Origin: Verrucomicrobiales bacterium
GTDB lineage: Bacteria > Verrucomicrobiota > Verrucomicrobiia > Limisphaerales > UBA9464
Length of the DNA: 64,000 nt
Reading direction: 5' to 3'
Assembly: GCA_027488845.1 (NCBI GenBank)
Contig: JAIYBC010000025.1
Location: 62,001-126,000, forward strand
The position numbers and the translations under genes are program-made. Below, piece after piece: positions 1-6,938 of the stretch. Position 1 is the stretch's first letter. Each line of letters begins with the position of its first letter. A model generated the notes under the pieces. The model had not been told where the DNA came from. It worked only from the letters and a program-made list of their open reading frames with translations, and searched no databases.

Positions 1-2112
1 ATTGCCGACCAAGGTTCCGACTTTGGCGATATGACCGGCTTTGTGCCGACGCTTTTGGGCGGCCTTGTTGAGGGCTTCCGCCCGCTTCCGCGTCTGGGTC
101 AGAATCAGGTTGTCCTCGGGATACTTCATCGCCTTTCCCGTCCAGTCGTTGAGGAGGCCGCGAAAAGCTGACAGGTCCGTGTCGGCGATCACGATCTGCG
201 AGCGACGGAGCCGCTTCTCGCCCAGTCCCCACTCGCTCGGGTTCCATCTAGTGGAATTGACCCGGTCGTCGCGGAAGAGAATCCGCTTCACTCCCGTGGC
301 AAGCACGGCGGCGAGCGTCTCCCGAATCTGACGCTCCATCCGGATGCGCATCCGGTCCAACGGCAGGACGAAACGGCGCTTGAGCCCGAGCGGATCCGGA
401 TTCGGGGTCACCACAAGTCCAGGAAGCTTGAGCTTGGAGACCGGATTCCAGTTGGGGGCACTCCGAAAGACCTGCACATCCCGCCCCTCCAGACGGAAGA
501 AGCGGAGGTCAATGGCCCAACGCGGGGGTCCCTGCTGCGGCTCCTCCTTCCGAATCCTGAAACTCGCGAATGGCCCCTTCGTCTGGCTGGCCTTCTCTTT
601 CGCGGCCGATTGTTCCTGGTCCTTGGACGCTTTGCTGCGTTCACGAGCGCGACGGGACTCCTCCTTGGATTCTTCCTTCTGCCCGGGATGCTCACCCCAT
701 TCCTTCCGCTTGTCCGCCCGAGACTTTTCCTTGGAGTTCTCGTGGGTGCCCGAGGTCTTCTTCTCGACAATCGGATCGGCCCTCGCCGGTTCGGGAGACG
801 GTTCTTGGTCCTGGGCCTTCAGGTGTTCGCGGCTCTGCGCCTTGGCCGCTGCCTTCTTCTGAGTCGCCTCGAACGCCTTTTTCAGCCGGGCTTCGAGGTG
901 GATCATTCTCCGCTGCGCCTCGATGATAGTTCGCAGTTGCTCGCGGGCTTCCTTCCTTCCCACCCTGATCGCCTCGGCGAACTCGGCCAACTGCCGCTCA
1001 TTCTTTACGCCATCGGACCTCCGGAACTTGGGCGCCGCGGAGTAAACGGCGGCGGCGATCTGACGGGCCGAAAGTCCGGAGTCCTGCGTGACACTGGCGA
1101 CCGCCTCCAGCACCTCCGCCCGGGTCAGTGTCCCTTGGTGCTTTCCCATCGCCGTGCGGACTGCTTCAGCGAGTAAGCCCAGTTCGTTGTTCGGTCCCAC
1201 GCGGCGCGTGGTGGCCCCCCTCAGCCGAGTCACATCCTTTTCTGTCCAACCGAACTCGTTGCCGACCTCCCGCCATTGGGGAAAGAGCTGCTCCCTCGGA
1301 ACGTGCTCCTTCGCCTGCCGGGTCAACCGGACCGCCTCTTCGGCTGCCACCGCGCTGTAGTCTCCCATCGCCTTGCAGCGGGCGAGGACCTCCTTCCGGC
1401 GTGTCGAAAACCGGTCAATCAGATCCGGGTTCACCCCCTCAACCTCGAACCAACTCTCCACCTGCTTGACGGGCAACTGGAGATCCCGACGAAGCAGCGA
1501 CGCCAGCTCACACCGCTGGAGATGACCGACGGTCTTTTTGAACTCGTACAGGGCTTTGGTCCAAAGCGCCCCGGTGGTCATGTCCTCCCGAACCCCGACG
1601 TTGAAACAGACCACATGGCAGTGGAGCTGCGGGTCCTGAGCCCGGCTGGTACCGTGCTGGAACATCGCGTAGCAGAAGCCGACCTTTTCCCGAATCCGCC
1701 CGCCCACGCCGCGCCGGGAGTAACCGGCAAACCCCTCCATCATCGACAACGCGGTTCGGACGGATTCCTCGAACGCTCGCTCGATGGCGCGTCGTTCATC
1801 CGCCGAAGCCAGCGCCCAACACACGCTGACGGATTTGGGCACGGAGAAGGTCAGATCCCAGCCGGGAACCCGCTTGTGGTAGCCGGACCGTTGGCCCGCG
1901 TTCTGGACGAAGGCGACCTTGCCGCTGGGGGAGAAACCCGCGAACAGGTTTCGGAAGTGCTCGGCCTGCACCTGGCCGGTCAGACCCATCAGTTCGGCTC
2001 CCTTGCCGTGCCACTGTCCGGGAGGCTCGCCGCCGTTCACGTAGTAGTCCTCCCGCGCCAGATTGAGGTAGTAGTCAGCCGAGCCAATGGAGGTTTTGAG
2101 GATCGAAAGCAT
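1..2112 (-). CDS. MobF-family (TrwC/TraI-like) conjugative relaxase, C-terminus beyond window
   Basis: Nicks oriT and carries the transferred strand. The minus-strand frame is open for 704 codons from ATG at 2112 to the window edge. The N-terminus MLSILKTSIGSADYYLNL has tyrosine pairs at residues 14-15 and 23-24, like F TraI. A GWDLTFSVPKSVSV motif sits at 84-97, and the metal-binding histidine triad is H153, H164, H166 in a DPQLHCHVV context. The relaxase domain spans roughly 1-310. Residues about 395-520 are a Lys/Glu-rich coiled-coil-like stretch where MobF helicases normally carry Walker A; no GxxGxGKT is visible. The last ~100 residues (DW...NLILTQTRKRAEALN) resemble the part of MobF helicases after the Walker motifs. 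No good Shine-Dalgarno is seen; the start is chosen from the conserved N-terminus. Confidence 0.9.
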   Translation of the reverse strand, partial: MLSILKTSIGSADYYLNLAREDYYVNGGEPPGQWHGKGAELMGLTGQVQAEHFRNLFAGFSPSGKVAFVQNAGQRSGYHKRVPGWDLTFSVPKSVSVCWALASADERRAIERAFEESVRTALSMMEGFAGYSRRGVGGRIREKVGFCYAMFQHGTSRAQDPQLHCHVVCFNVGVREDMTTGALWTKALYEFKKTVGHLQRCELASLLRRDLQLPVKQVESWFEVEGVNPDLIDRFSTRRKEVLARCKAMGDYSAVAAEEAVRLTRQAKEHVPREQLFPQWREVGNEFGWTEKDVTRLRGATTRRVGPNNELGLLAEAVRTAMGKHQGTLTRAEVLEAVASVTQDSGLSARQIAAAVYSAAPKFRRSDGVKNERQLAEFAEAIRVGRKEAREQLRTIIEAQRRMIHLEARLKKAFEATQKKAAAKAQSREHLKAQDQEPSPEPARADPIVEKKTSGTHENSKEKSRADKRKEWGEHPGQKEESKEESRRARERSKASKDQEQSAAKEKASQTKGPFASFRIRKEEPQQGPPRWAIDLRFFRLEGRDVQVFRSAPNWNPVSKLKLPGLVVTPNPDPLGLKRRFVLPLDRMRIRMERQIRETLAAVLATGVKRILFRDDRVNSTRWNPSEWGLGEKRLRRSQIVIADTDLSAFRGLLNDWTGKAMKYPEDNLILTQTRKRAEALNKAAQKRRHKAGHIAKVGTLVGN

Positions 2113-2665
2113 CGCGATTCGGAGGGCCTTCGGTCCTCCGCGAGTGCTGTCTTTCCGGGACGGGAAAAGCGGACAAAAACCCGACTCTTCTGGAAAAGGT
2201 CCTTGGTTAACAGTGCAAGCCGCTATCCGGGAGCAACTTGAGCAGAAAAATCGGTCGAATGTTTACAAGGCTGTTAACACGGCAACCCGCAGCGAGATAA
2301 AGCCTTGAAGCCTGCGGCGGTCGTTTGCGTTAACTGCACCGAAGGTGCCTCAGGTGTGTATTCTTCTTTTGGAATCTTGGAACTGGGGATCGGGGAATCA
2401 CGGTAGTCGGGGTCTTGGTTCTCTGGATATCAATTCTGTTGTCCATTCCGGTATCGGGCTTCCGGTCGTACTCGGGACATTCAGGAGGTGGCGATGGGGG
2501 TCGCCACTCGGGTCGGGACTTGGGCGGATGTTGGAAGTCGGTGGGAGTCTGCGGAGGGCGATTCTGGGGTGTGATGTCGAAGCTGGGGCGAGGTCAGTCT
2601 TGAACCGTTCGGTGAACACCCGGCGTTGCGCCGGGTGGTTCGTCGGTGACTGGATCGCGCGATTG
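2113..2665. other. Intergenic region, candidate oriT
   Basis: No convincing gene is present in these 553 bases upstream of the relaxase start, a common place for oriT. An inverted repeat CGGAGG-N9-CCTCCG lies at 2120-2140. Three copies of the palindrome GTTAAC lie at 2206-2211, 2273-2278 and 2329-2334 (spacings 67 and 56). No nic consensus was recognised, so the oriT assignment is positional inference. Confidence 0.35.
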
Positions 2666-3274
2666 TCAGTATCGGACGTGTCTCGAAATCACGATCAACA
2701 CCCGTCGTCCCGATTCCGTTTCGACCTCCTTGATGAACCAGTCTTGGGGATTGAGGAACCGCTCGGGGTCGAACAGGAAACCCTCGTGGTGGTGCGCCAT
2801 CAAAAACTGGTAGGCGTCGGGGTAGCGGAGCCTCATCACCTCCACCGCTGCTTGTCTCCGAAGCGTCGCCGAAGTGGTCTGCAAGGGGCGGTCGAAAACG
2901 TAGGCTTCCCGATCACGGACCTCGTCAGCCTCCAGGTCTACGAGGTCGAGCTTTTCGTCGTCGCGAACCGTGTAGTAAACCCTCATCCAGTTCTCGACAG
3001 TGTCCCCTCCGAGCCTTTGCACAATCTCGATCACGTTTCGGAGATCTCTGGGCGAAATTGAAGGTGCCGTTCCGACGACCGTTGCTATCCCGAAATGATC
3101 TCCTCTCGGCCAGAACCAGGCCGATCCGTCCTTGGCCTCATCCCAGTTGAGTACTTCATCCGCTGTCAGCCTGCGCCGAAACGGGCCGTGATCCCGGAAT
3201 GAGTACCCTCCAAAGGTTCCAAGGTTGAATGGGCAGATTCTTCGTTCGGTCTTCGTCTTCTCGGTCGTTTCCAT
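2666..3274 (-). CDS. Hypothetical accessory protein A (paralogue of protein B at 4032)
   Basis: A 202-residue protein of unknown function. The start METTEKTKTERR is chosen because GGAGATGAA precedes it and its paralogue begins METIETT. It shares with the 196-aa protein encoded at 4032-4622 the patterns LGTFxG(Y/F)xFR, LTxDEVLNWD, FWPxG, a YPxAY segment and an FDxxRFLxxxxW C-terminal block, so the two arose by duplication. It has no signal peptide or membrane segment and is acidic and probably cytosolic. It sits just downstream of structured repeat copy 1, with the long hairpin about 50 nt upstream of its start codon. Confidence 0.7.
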   Translation of the reverse strand: METTEKTKTERRICPFNLGTFGGYSFRDHGPFRRRLTADEVLNWDEAKDGSAWFWPRGDHFGIATVVGTAPSISPRDLRNVIEIVQRLGGDTVENWMRVYYTVRDDEKLDLVDLEADEVRDREAYVFDRPLQTTSATLRRQAAVEVMRLRYPDAYQFLMAHHHEGFLFDPERFLNPQDWFIKEVETESGRRVLIVISRHVRY

Positions 3275-3305
3275 TTCATCTCCGTCGTTGGATTCGCCAC
3301 CCAGA

Positions 3306-3773
3306 CCCAAGAAAGGCCTTCCCCGGGGAGAGGGGGGCGTGTTTACACCCGCGTGTTGAAACACCCCCCTCTCCCCTGGGAAGGACGACAACACAGCCAG
3401 CCCGAAGGGCTGACCGCTTGGACGAATGGCGAAGTCAACGCGGGAAGAAGCGACGGCGAATGAAATGGCAAGCTGAGTGACAGCTCCGCTGGCACGGGCT
3501 TGCTCATTCGGCGGCGCGCCGCGTTGCGGAGCGGCAACAGGGCTCCCGCCCTGGGCGGGAATCCTTTCAGGCCACGGCGAAGTCCACGGGGTCGGAACGG
3601 CTTTCCGGAGCGGAGGCGCTCAAGGTGGAGCGCAGGTGCGAACCCGTGGGTGAGCAGCCGAGCAATACCTTGAACGCCGGGAGTGGAGGGAAGTCGTTCC
3701 GACAGCGGAGGGGGAAACCCCGGAGCGACCGGGCGAAGCCGGTAACACGGGGCCCGCCATCGGCGGGCTGCCT
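3306..3773. repeat. Structured intergenic repeat, copy 1
   Basis: First of four related ~450 bp repeats, each upstream of a small minus-strand gene. It contains a long inverted repeat at about 3325-3376 (GGGGAGAGGGGGGCGTGTTT opposite AAACACCCCCCTCTCCCC). Further blocks shared with the other copies follow (CAGCCCG/CGGGCTG region, GGCGGCGCGCCGCG, GGGAGCGGAGG-like). The final hairpin is GCCCGCC-ATC-GGCGGGC at about 3752-3768. This copy has diverged most, especially in its right half. There is no protein-coding potential beyond shadow frames. Confidence 0.85.
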
Positions 3774-3800
3774 TTGGCAACGAAACGTCTCTCGGCCGGG

Positions 3801-3822
3801 AAAAATGCCCGCCGAAGCGGGC
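3801..3822 (-). terminator. Rho-independent terminator after the 3829 gene
   Basis: On the minus strand: perfect stem GCCCGC, loop TTCG, stem GCGGGC, then an A and five T residues (3801-3805 as A on the plus strand). It begins 7 nt after the stop codon of the 63-residue gene. Confidence 0.8.
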
Positions 3823-3828
3823 CAACCC

Positions 3829-4020
3829 TCAGTCGGGTTTCGTTCGTTGGAGATGCTTCTGATCGGACAGCCACCGGTCCAGCGCCAGGACCGAGCCAAA
3901 GACGTGATCCACCAGTTCGAACAGGTCGGCTTCGATGAAGCTCTTCCGGTTTTCAGCCGTGTACAGGTGATCGATGACTCGTTCGAGGTGCTTCAAGACC
4001 TCAGGGTCCACTCGTTGCAC
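3829..4020 (-). CDS. Small hypothetical protein, 63 aa, coupled to protein B
   Basis: It starts at GTG 4020, with an excellent AGGAGG six to seven bases upstream and only about 11 nt after the stop of the 4032 gene, so the two form one transcription unit. The product (QRVDPEVLKHLERVIDHLY... WLSDQKHLQRTKPD) is predicted all-helical, soluble and without Cys or signal. Function is unknown. A strong intrinsic terminator follows immediately, which supports it as the last gene of the unit. Confidence 0.65.
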   Translation of the reverse strand: MQRVDPEVLKHLERVIDHLYTAENRKSFIEADLFELVDHVFGSVLALDRWLSDQKHLQRTKPD

Positions 4021-4031
4021 AGGTCTCCCTC

Positions 4032-4622
4032 CTATTGTGGTGCGATGATCAGAGCTTTGCGGTCGCCGATCTCGACTTCGTCCACGGACCACACGGGCGA
4101 ATCGAGGAACCGATCCTCGTCGAAAATCAGCCCATCACATTGGGACTTCTCCCACGCGGCGTACGCCTCGGGGTAATACAGCTCAAACAACTCGAAGGCG
4201 GCATCCTTTCTCAACCCGATGAAATGGTCGCCCTCGAACACGTGGAGGTTCTGGTCCTCCACCTGTTCCCCGGTGAGCTGGTTCAGGTAAGTCCCGAGCC
4301 CGTTCACGGCGTGGTGAATCCTCAGGTAGTTGAGCGTCGAATCGTCCCCCAACTCCTGAAGCACTCGGTCGAGATCCAAAAGGTCCTGACCAGTCACCGC
4401 CGAACGGTCCTTGAACAGCAACGAGACCCCCGCGTTTTCTCCTGAGGGCCAAAACTCGGCCTCTCCGTCTGCGTCGTGATCCCAGTTCAACACCTCGTCC
4501 CCGGTGAGGATCCGGTCGATGGCGGAACTCTCCCGAAAGTTGAAGCCCTCGAATGTCCCTAGGTCGAATTGAAGCGCGTATCCTCCTTTCTCCGGGGTGC
4601 CGGTTGTCTCGATTGTTTCCAT
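4032..4622 (-). CDS. Hypothetical accessory protein B (paralogue of protein A at 2666)
   Basis: A 196-residue protein of unknown function beginning METIETTGTPEKGG, with GGAGG four bases upstream of the ATG. It shares LGTFEGFNFRE, LTGDEVLNWD, FWPSG, VFEG..., YPEAYAAW and FDEDRFLDSPVW-type blocks with the 202-aa protein at 2666-3274. No catalytic motif, signal peptide or membrane segment is visible. Structured repeat copy 2 lies upstream, with its hairpin at 4674-4724. It is followed in the same unit by the 63-aa gene. The first residues (METIETT) are nearly the same as those of the JAB protein at 5995, as if leader and first codons were copied together. Confidence 0.75.
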   Translation of the reverse strand: METIETTGTPEKGGYALQFDLGTFEGFNFRESSAIDRILTGDEVLNWDHDADGEAEFWPSGENAGVSLLFKDRSAVTGQDLLDLDRVLQELGDDSTLNYLRIHHAVNGLGTYLNQLTGEQVEDQNLHVFEGDHFIGLRKDAAFELFELYYPEAYAAWEKSQCDGLIFDEDRFLDSPVWSVDEVEIGDRKALIIAPQ

Positions 4623-4649
4623 GTTTCCTCCATTAGTCAGTTGCCCCAC

Positions 4650-5100
4650 CCGAACCCGAAAAAGGCTTTCCCGGGGAGAGGGGGGCGTGTTTTCGCCTAC
4701 GTGCTGAAACACCCCCCCTCTCCCTTGGGAAAGACGACAACACAGCCAGCCCGCAGGGCTGACCGCCGGGAGGGACGGCGGAGTCAACGCGGGAGAAAGC
4801 GACGACGAATGAAACGTCAAGCGGAGTGACAGCTCTGCTGGCACGGGCTTGCTCATTCGGCGGCGCGCCGCGTTGCGGAGCGGCAACAGGGCTCCCGCCT
4901 CGGGCGGGAATCATTTCAGTCCGCGATGGAGTCCTCGGGACGGAACGACGTTCCGCAGCGGAGGCGGTCAAGATGGCAGCGCAGCGTAGCGAGCACCTCT
5001 TGACGGCCGGGAGCGGAGGAATGGCGGTCTGTCAGCGGAGGGGAACCCGGAGCGACGGGGCGCAGTCGGAAATACGGCACCCGGCTCGTCCGGGTGACCT
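4650..5100. repeat. Structured intergenic repeat, copy 2
   Basis: Closely related to copies 3 and 4. The long hairpin is 4674-4724 (GGGAGAGGGGGGCGTGTTT against AAACACCCCCCCTCTCCC). Its end hairpin reads CACCCGG-CTCGT-CCGGGTG at about 5077-5097. This is a different sequence from the GCCCGCC/GGCGGGC of the other copies but has the same fold and place, consistent with selection on structure. Confidence 0.85.
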
Positions 5101-5145
5101 TGAGGGCGAACATCGCCGGGAAACGGATTCACCGATCCTGACAAG

Positions 5146-5171
5146 GCCGCCGTGCCGGATGGCACGACGGC
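5146..5171 (-). terminator. Terminator-like hairpin after the 5179 gene
   Basis: An 11-bp stem (GCCGTCGTGCC / GGCACGGCGGC on the minus strand, one G-T pair) with a 4-nt loop lies about 8 nt after the stop codon, followed by a weak T-containing tail (CTTGTC). Confidence 0.6.
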
Positions 5172-5178
5172 TCCATGA

Positions 5179-5457
5179 TCAGTAGTCCTCAGGCAACAAT
5201 ATCGTGGTCACCGACCTATCACCCTCCGTGATGATCCAGAACTTTCGGCCCTGGCGGTCGGAATAGGCAGAGAGAATCCGGCAGCCCTCCACGAGGGACC
5301 GATCGTTCTCCTGCGCGTCCTCGGGACAAACCTCCCCCCAATTTCCACGTGAATGGTTCAGGATCGCCTGTGCGATGTCCTCCGATTGAATCGCCCCGAG
5401 CGCGTTTGGTGTAATCACCACCCTCCCCAGTCGGACCGTGAATGAACTCGTTACCAT
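5179..5457 (-). CDS. Small plasmid/ICE-type protein ending in ITEGDRSVTTILLPEDY
   Basis: A 92-residue protein starting MVTSSFTVRLGRVVIT, with GGAGG five bases upstream of ATG 5457. It belongs to a small family carried on plasmids and integrative elements with a conserved LGxVVxTPxA start and an (F/I)WIITExxRSxTT(I/V)LLPE(D/E) end. A second member is at 40325 in this window. Such proteins are often database-labelled as restriction-related, but I see no catalytic motif. It is soluble and its function is unknown. Structured repeat copy 3 lies upstream. Confidence 0.8.
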   Translation of the reverse strand: MVTSSFTVRLGRVVITPNALGAIQSEDIAQAILNHSRGNWGEVCPEDAQENDRSLVEGCRILSAYSDRQGRKFWIITEGDRSVTTILLPEDY

Positions 5458-5480
5458 AAATGCCTCCAATGTTTGCCCCG

Positions 5481-5930
5481 CCCGACCCCAAAAAGGCTTT
5501 CCCGGGGAGAGCGGGGCGTGTTTTCGCCTACGTGCTGAAACACCCCCGCTCTCCCTTGGGAAAGACGACAACAGAGCCAGCCCGGAGGGCTGACCACTGG
5601 GAGGAATGGCGGAGTCAACGCGGGAGAAAGCGGCGACGAATGAAACGGCAAGCGGAGTGACAGCTTTGCTGGCACGGGCTTGCTCATTCGGCGGCGCGCC
5701 GCGTTGCGGAGCGGAGACAGGGCTCCCGCCCGGGCGGGAGTCATTTCAGGCCACGACGGAGTCCCCGGGACGGAACGGCTTTCCGCAGCGGAGGCGGTCA
5801 AGATGGCAGCGCAGCGCAGCGAGCACCTCTTGACGGCCGGGAGCGGAGGAATGGCGGGCCGTCAGCGGAGGGGAACCCGGAGCGAACGGGGTGGAGTCGG
5901 AAATGCAGCGCTCGCCAGCGGCGGGCAGCC
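5481..5930. repeat. Structured intergenic repeat, copy 3
   Basis: Same architecture as copy 2. The long hairpin at 5505-5555 carries a compensatory change: C5512 pairs with G5548, where copies 1, 2 and 4 have a G-C pair at that position. The fixed distance of about 48 nt to the downstream start codon matches the other copies. The end hairpin (GCTCGCC-AGC-GGCGGGC) is at about 5910-5926. Confidence 0.88.
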
Positions 5931-5946
5931 GTGTCGAAAGCACAGG

Positions 5947-5976
5947 GCCAACGCCGAAGGTTACCTCGGCGTTGGC
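5947..5976 (-). terminator. Terminator-like hairpin after the 5995 gene
   Basis: The inverted repeat GCCAACGCCGA / TCGGCGTTGGC (11 bp, 8-nt loop) begins about 18 nt beyond the stop codon of the JAB-domain gene on the minus strand. The tail is only weakly T-rich (CCTGTGCTTTC). Confidence 0.55.
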
Positions 5977-5994
5977 TCCAAAGGAAATTGCTCC

Positions 5995-6507
5995 TTAGAA
6001 CAGGCGCTCCGCGAACGAGTAGTGTTTCCTTTCGTTCACGATGACGTGGTCTTTGATTTTGATTCCGAGGAGCCTTCCGGCCTTCCTGATTCGCGCCGTC
6101 GCTTTCACATCCTTGTCGCTTGGGAAGACATCGGGACCCGGATGATTGTGACCAATGACGATGGAAATCGCGCCCTGCAAGACTGCTAGTTGAAAGATCT
6201 CCCGAGGGTGACTTTGGCAGGAATCAGCAGTTCCTGTTGCGACGACTGCATACGCAATTATTTGATCTCCGCCACCGAGATAAATACAGATGAGATGCTC
6301 CCTTGAATTGTCCGGCAGAACCCGGCGGATGAATTCGGCGGCCTCGCGCGAATTCTGAATTCGTGATCCTGCCTCCAGCTCGTTGCGATATACGGCGGTT
6401 ACTTCCCGAACGGTCGTTATTTCAAACCGCGCAGCTTGGGAAGAATCCACCTCGCCCGTTGTTGTTTCGCACTCTTGATTGTTTTCTGTTGTCTCAATCG
6501 TTTCCAA
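5995..6507 (-). CDS. RadC-type JAB/MPN domain protein (short form)
   Basis: A 170-residue protein with a C-terminal RadC-like JAB domain. The motif HNHPGPDVFPSDKDV (HxH-x7-S-xx-D) gives the zinc ligands. The upstream helix-hairpin-helix of full RadC is absent, as in many plasmid or phage RadC-like proteins. The start is assigned to TTG 6507, preceded by GGAG. It makes the protein begin (M)ETIETTENN, matching the METIETT start of protein B; the next in-frame ATG would delete conserved sequence. Structured repeat copy 4 lies upstream. The biochemical role of RadC-like JAB proteins is not settled. A full-length RadC is at 28893. Confidence 0.8.
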   Translation of the reverse strand: METIETTENNQECETTTGEVDSSQAARFEITTVREVTAVYRNELEAGSRIQNSREAAEFIRRVLPDNSREHLICIYLGGGDQIIAYAVVATGTADSCQSHPREIFQLAVLQGAISIVIGHNHPGPDVFPSDKDVKATARIRKAGRLLGIKIKDHVIVNERKHYSFAERLF

Positions 6508-6535
6508 TTTTACTCCGTTAGTCAGAGCCCCCACC

Positions 6536-6916
6536 CGAACCCCAGAAAGGCTTTCCCGGGGAGAGGGGGGCGTGTTTTCACCTACGTGCTGAAACACCCC
6601 CCCTCTCCCTTGGGAAAGACGACAACACAGCCAGCCCGGAGGGCTGACCGCTGGGAGGGATGGCGGAGTCAACGCGCGCCGCGTTGCAAAGCGGGGACGC
6701 GGCTCCCGCCCCAGGCGGGAAACGATTCAGGCCACGGCGGAGTCTCCGAGACGGAACGGCTTTCCGCAGCGGAGGCGGTCAAGATGGCAGCGCAGCGTAG
6801 CGAGCACCTCTTGACGGCCGGGAGCGGAGGAATGGCGGTCTGTCAGCGGAGGGGAACCCGGAGCGACGGGGCGGAGTCGGTGAAACCGCGCCCGCCAGCG
6901 GCGGGCTTCCTTTTCT
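6536..6916. repeat. Structured intergenic repeat, copy 4 (internal deletion)
   Basis: Like copies 2 and 3, but it lacks about 95 bp between GTCAACGCG and GCGCGCCGCG, apparently a deletion at a short GCG repeat. The long hairpin is conserved at about 6560-6610, roughly 50 nt upstream of the TTG start of the 5995 gene. Confidence 0.85.
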
Positions 6917-6917
6917 T
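6890..6917 (+). terminator. Terminator-like hairpin at the end of repeat copy 4
   Basis: GCCCGCC-AGC-GGCGGGC (6890-6906) followed by a T-rich tract TTCCTTTTCTT on the plus strand. On the minus strand the same stem lies about 30 nt after the 447-residue gene's stop but without a T tail, so the plus orientation fits better. It would end any plus-strand transcript of the repeat. Confidence 0.5.
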
Positions 6918-6938
6918 AATTGAACCCCTGGGAGCCGA

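Noticed and set aside
1276-2241. 321-codon plus-strand ORF
   Set aside because: It is antisense to the clear relaxase reading frame and has no domain or ribosome site.
2398-2619. 73-codon minus-strand ORF in the candidate oriT region
   Set aside because: Pro/Arg-rich random-looking sequence with no ribosome site or family.
2666-6916. Integron cassette array
   Set aside because: The repeats sit 5' of genes at a fixed distance, are ~450 bp long and lack attC core sites; no IntI gene is present.
3300-6920. CRISPR array
   Set aside because: The repeats are far too long and few, with genes rather than spacers between them; no cas genes.
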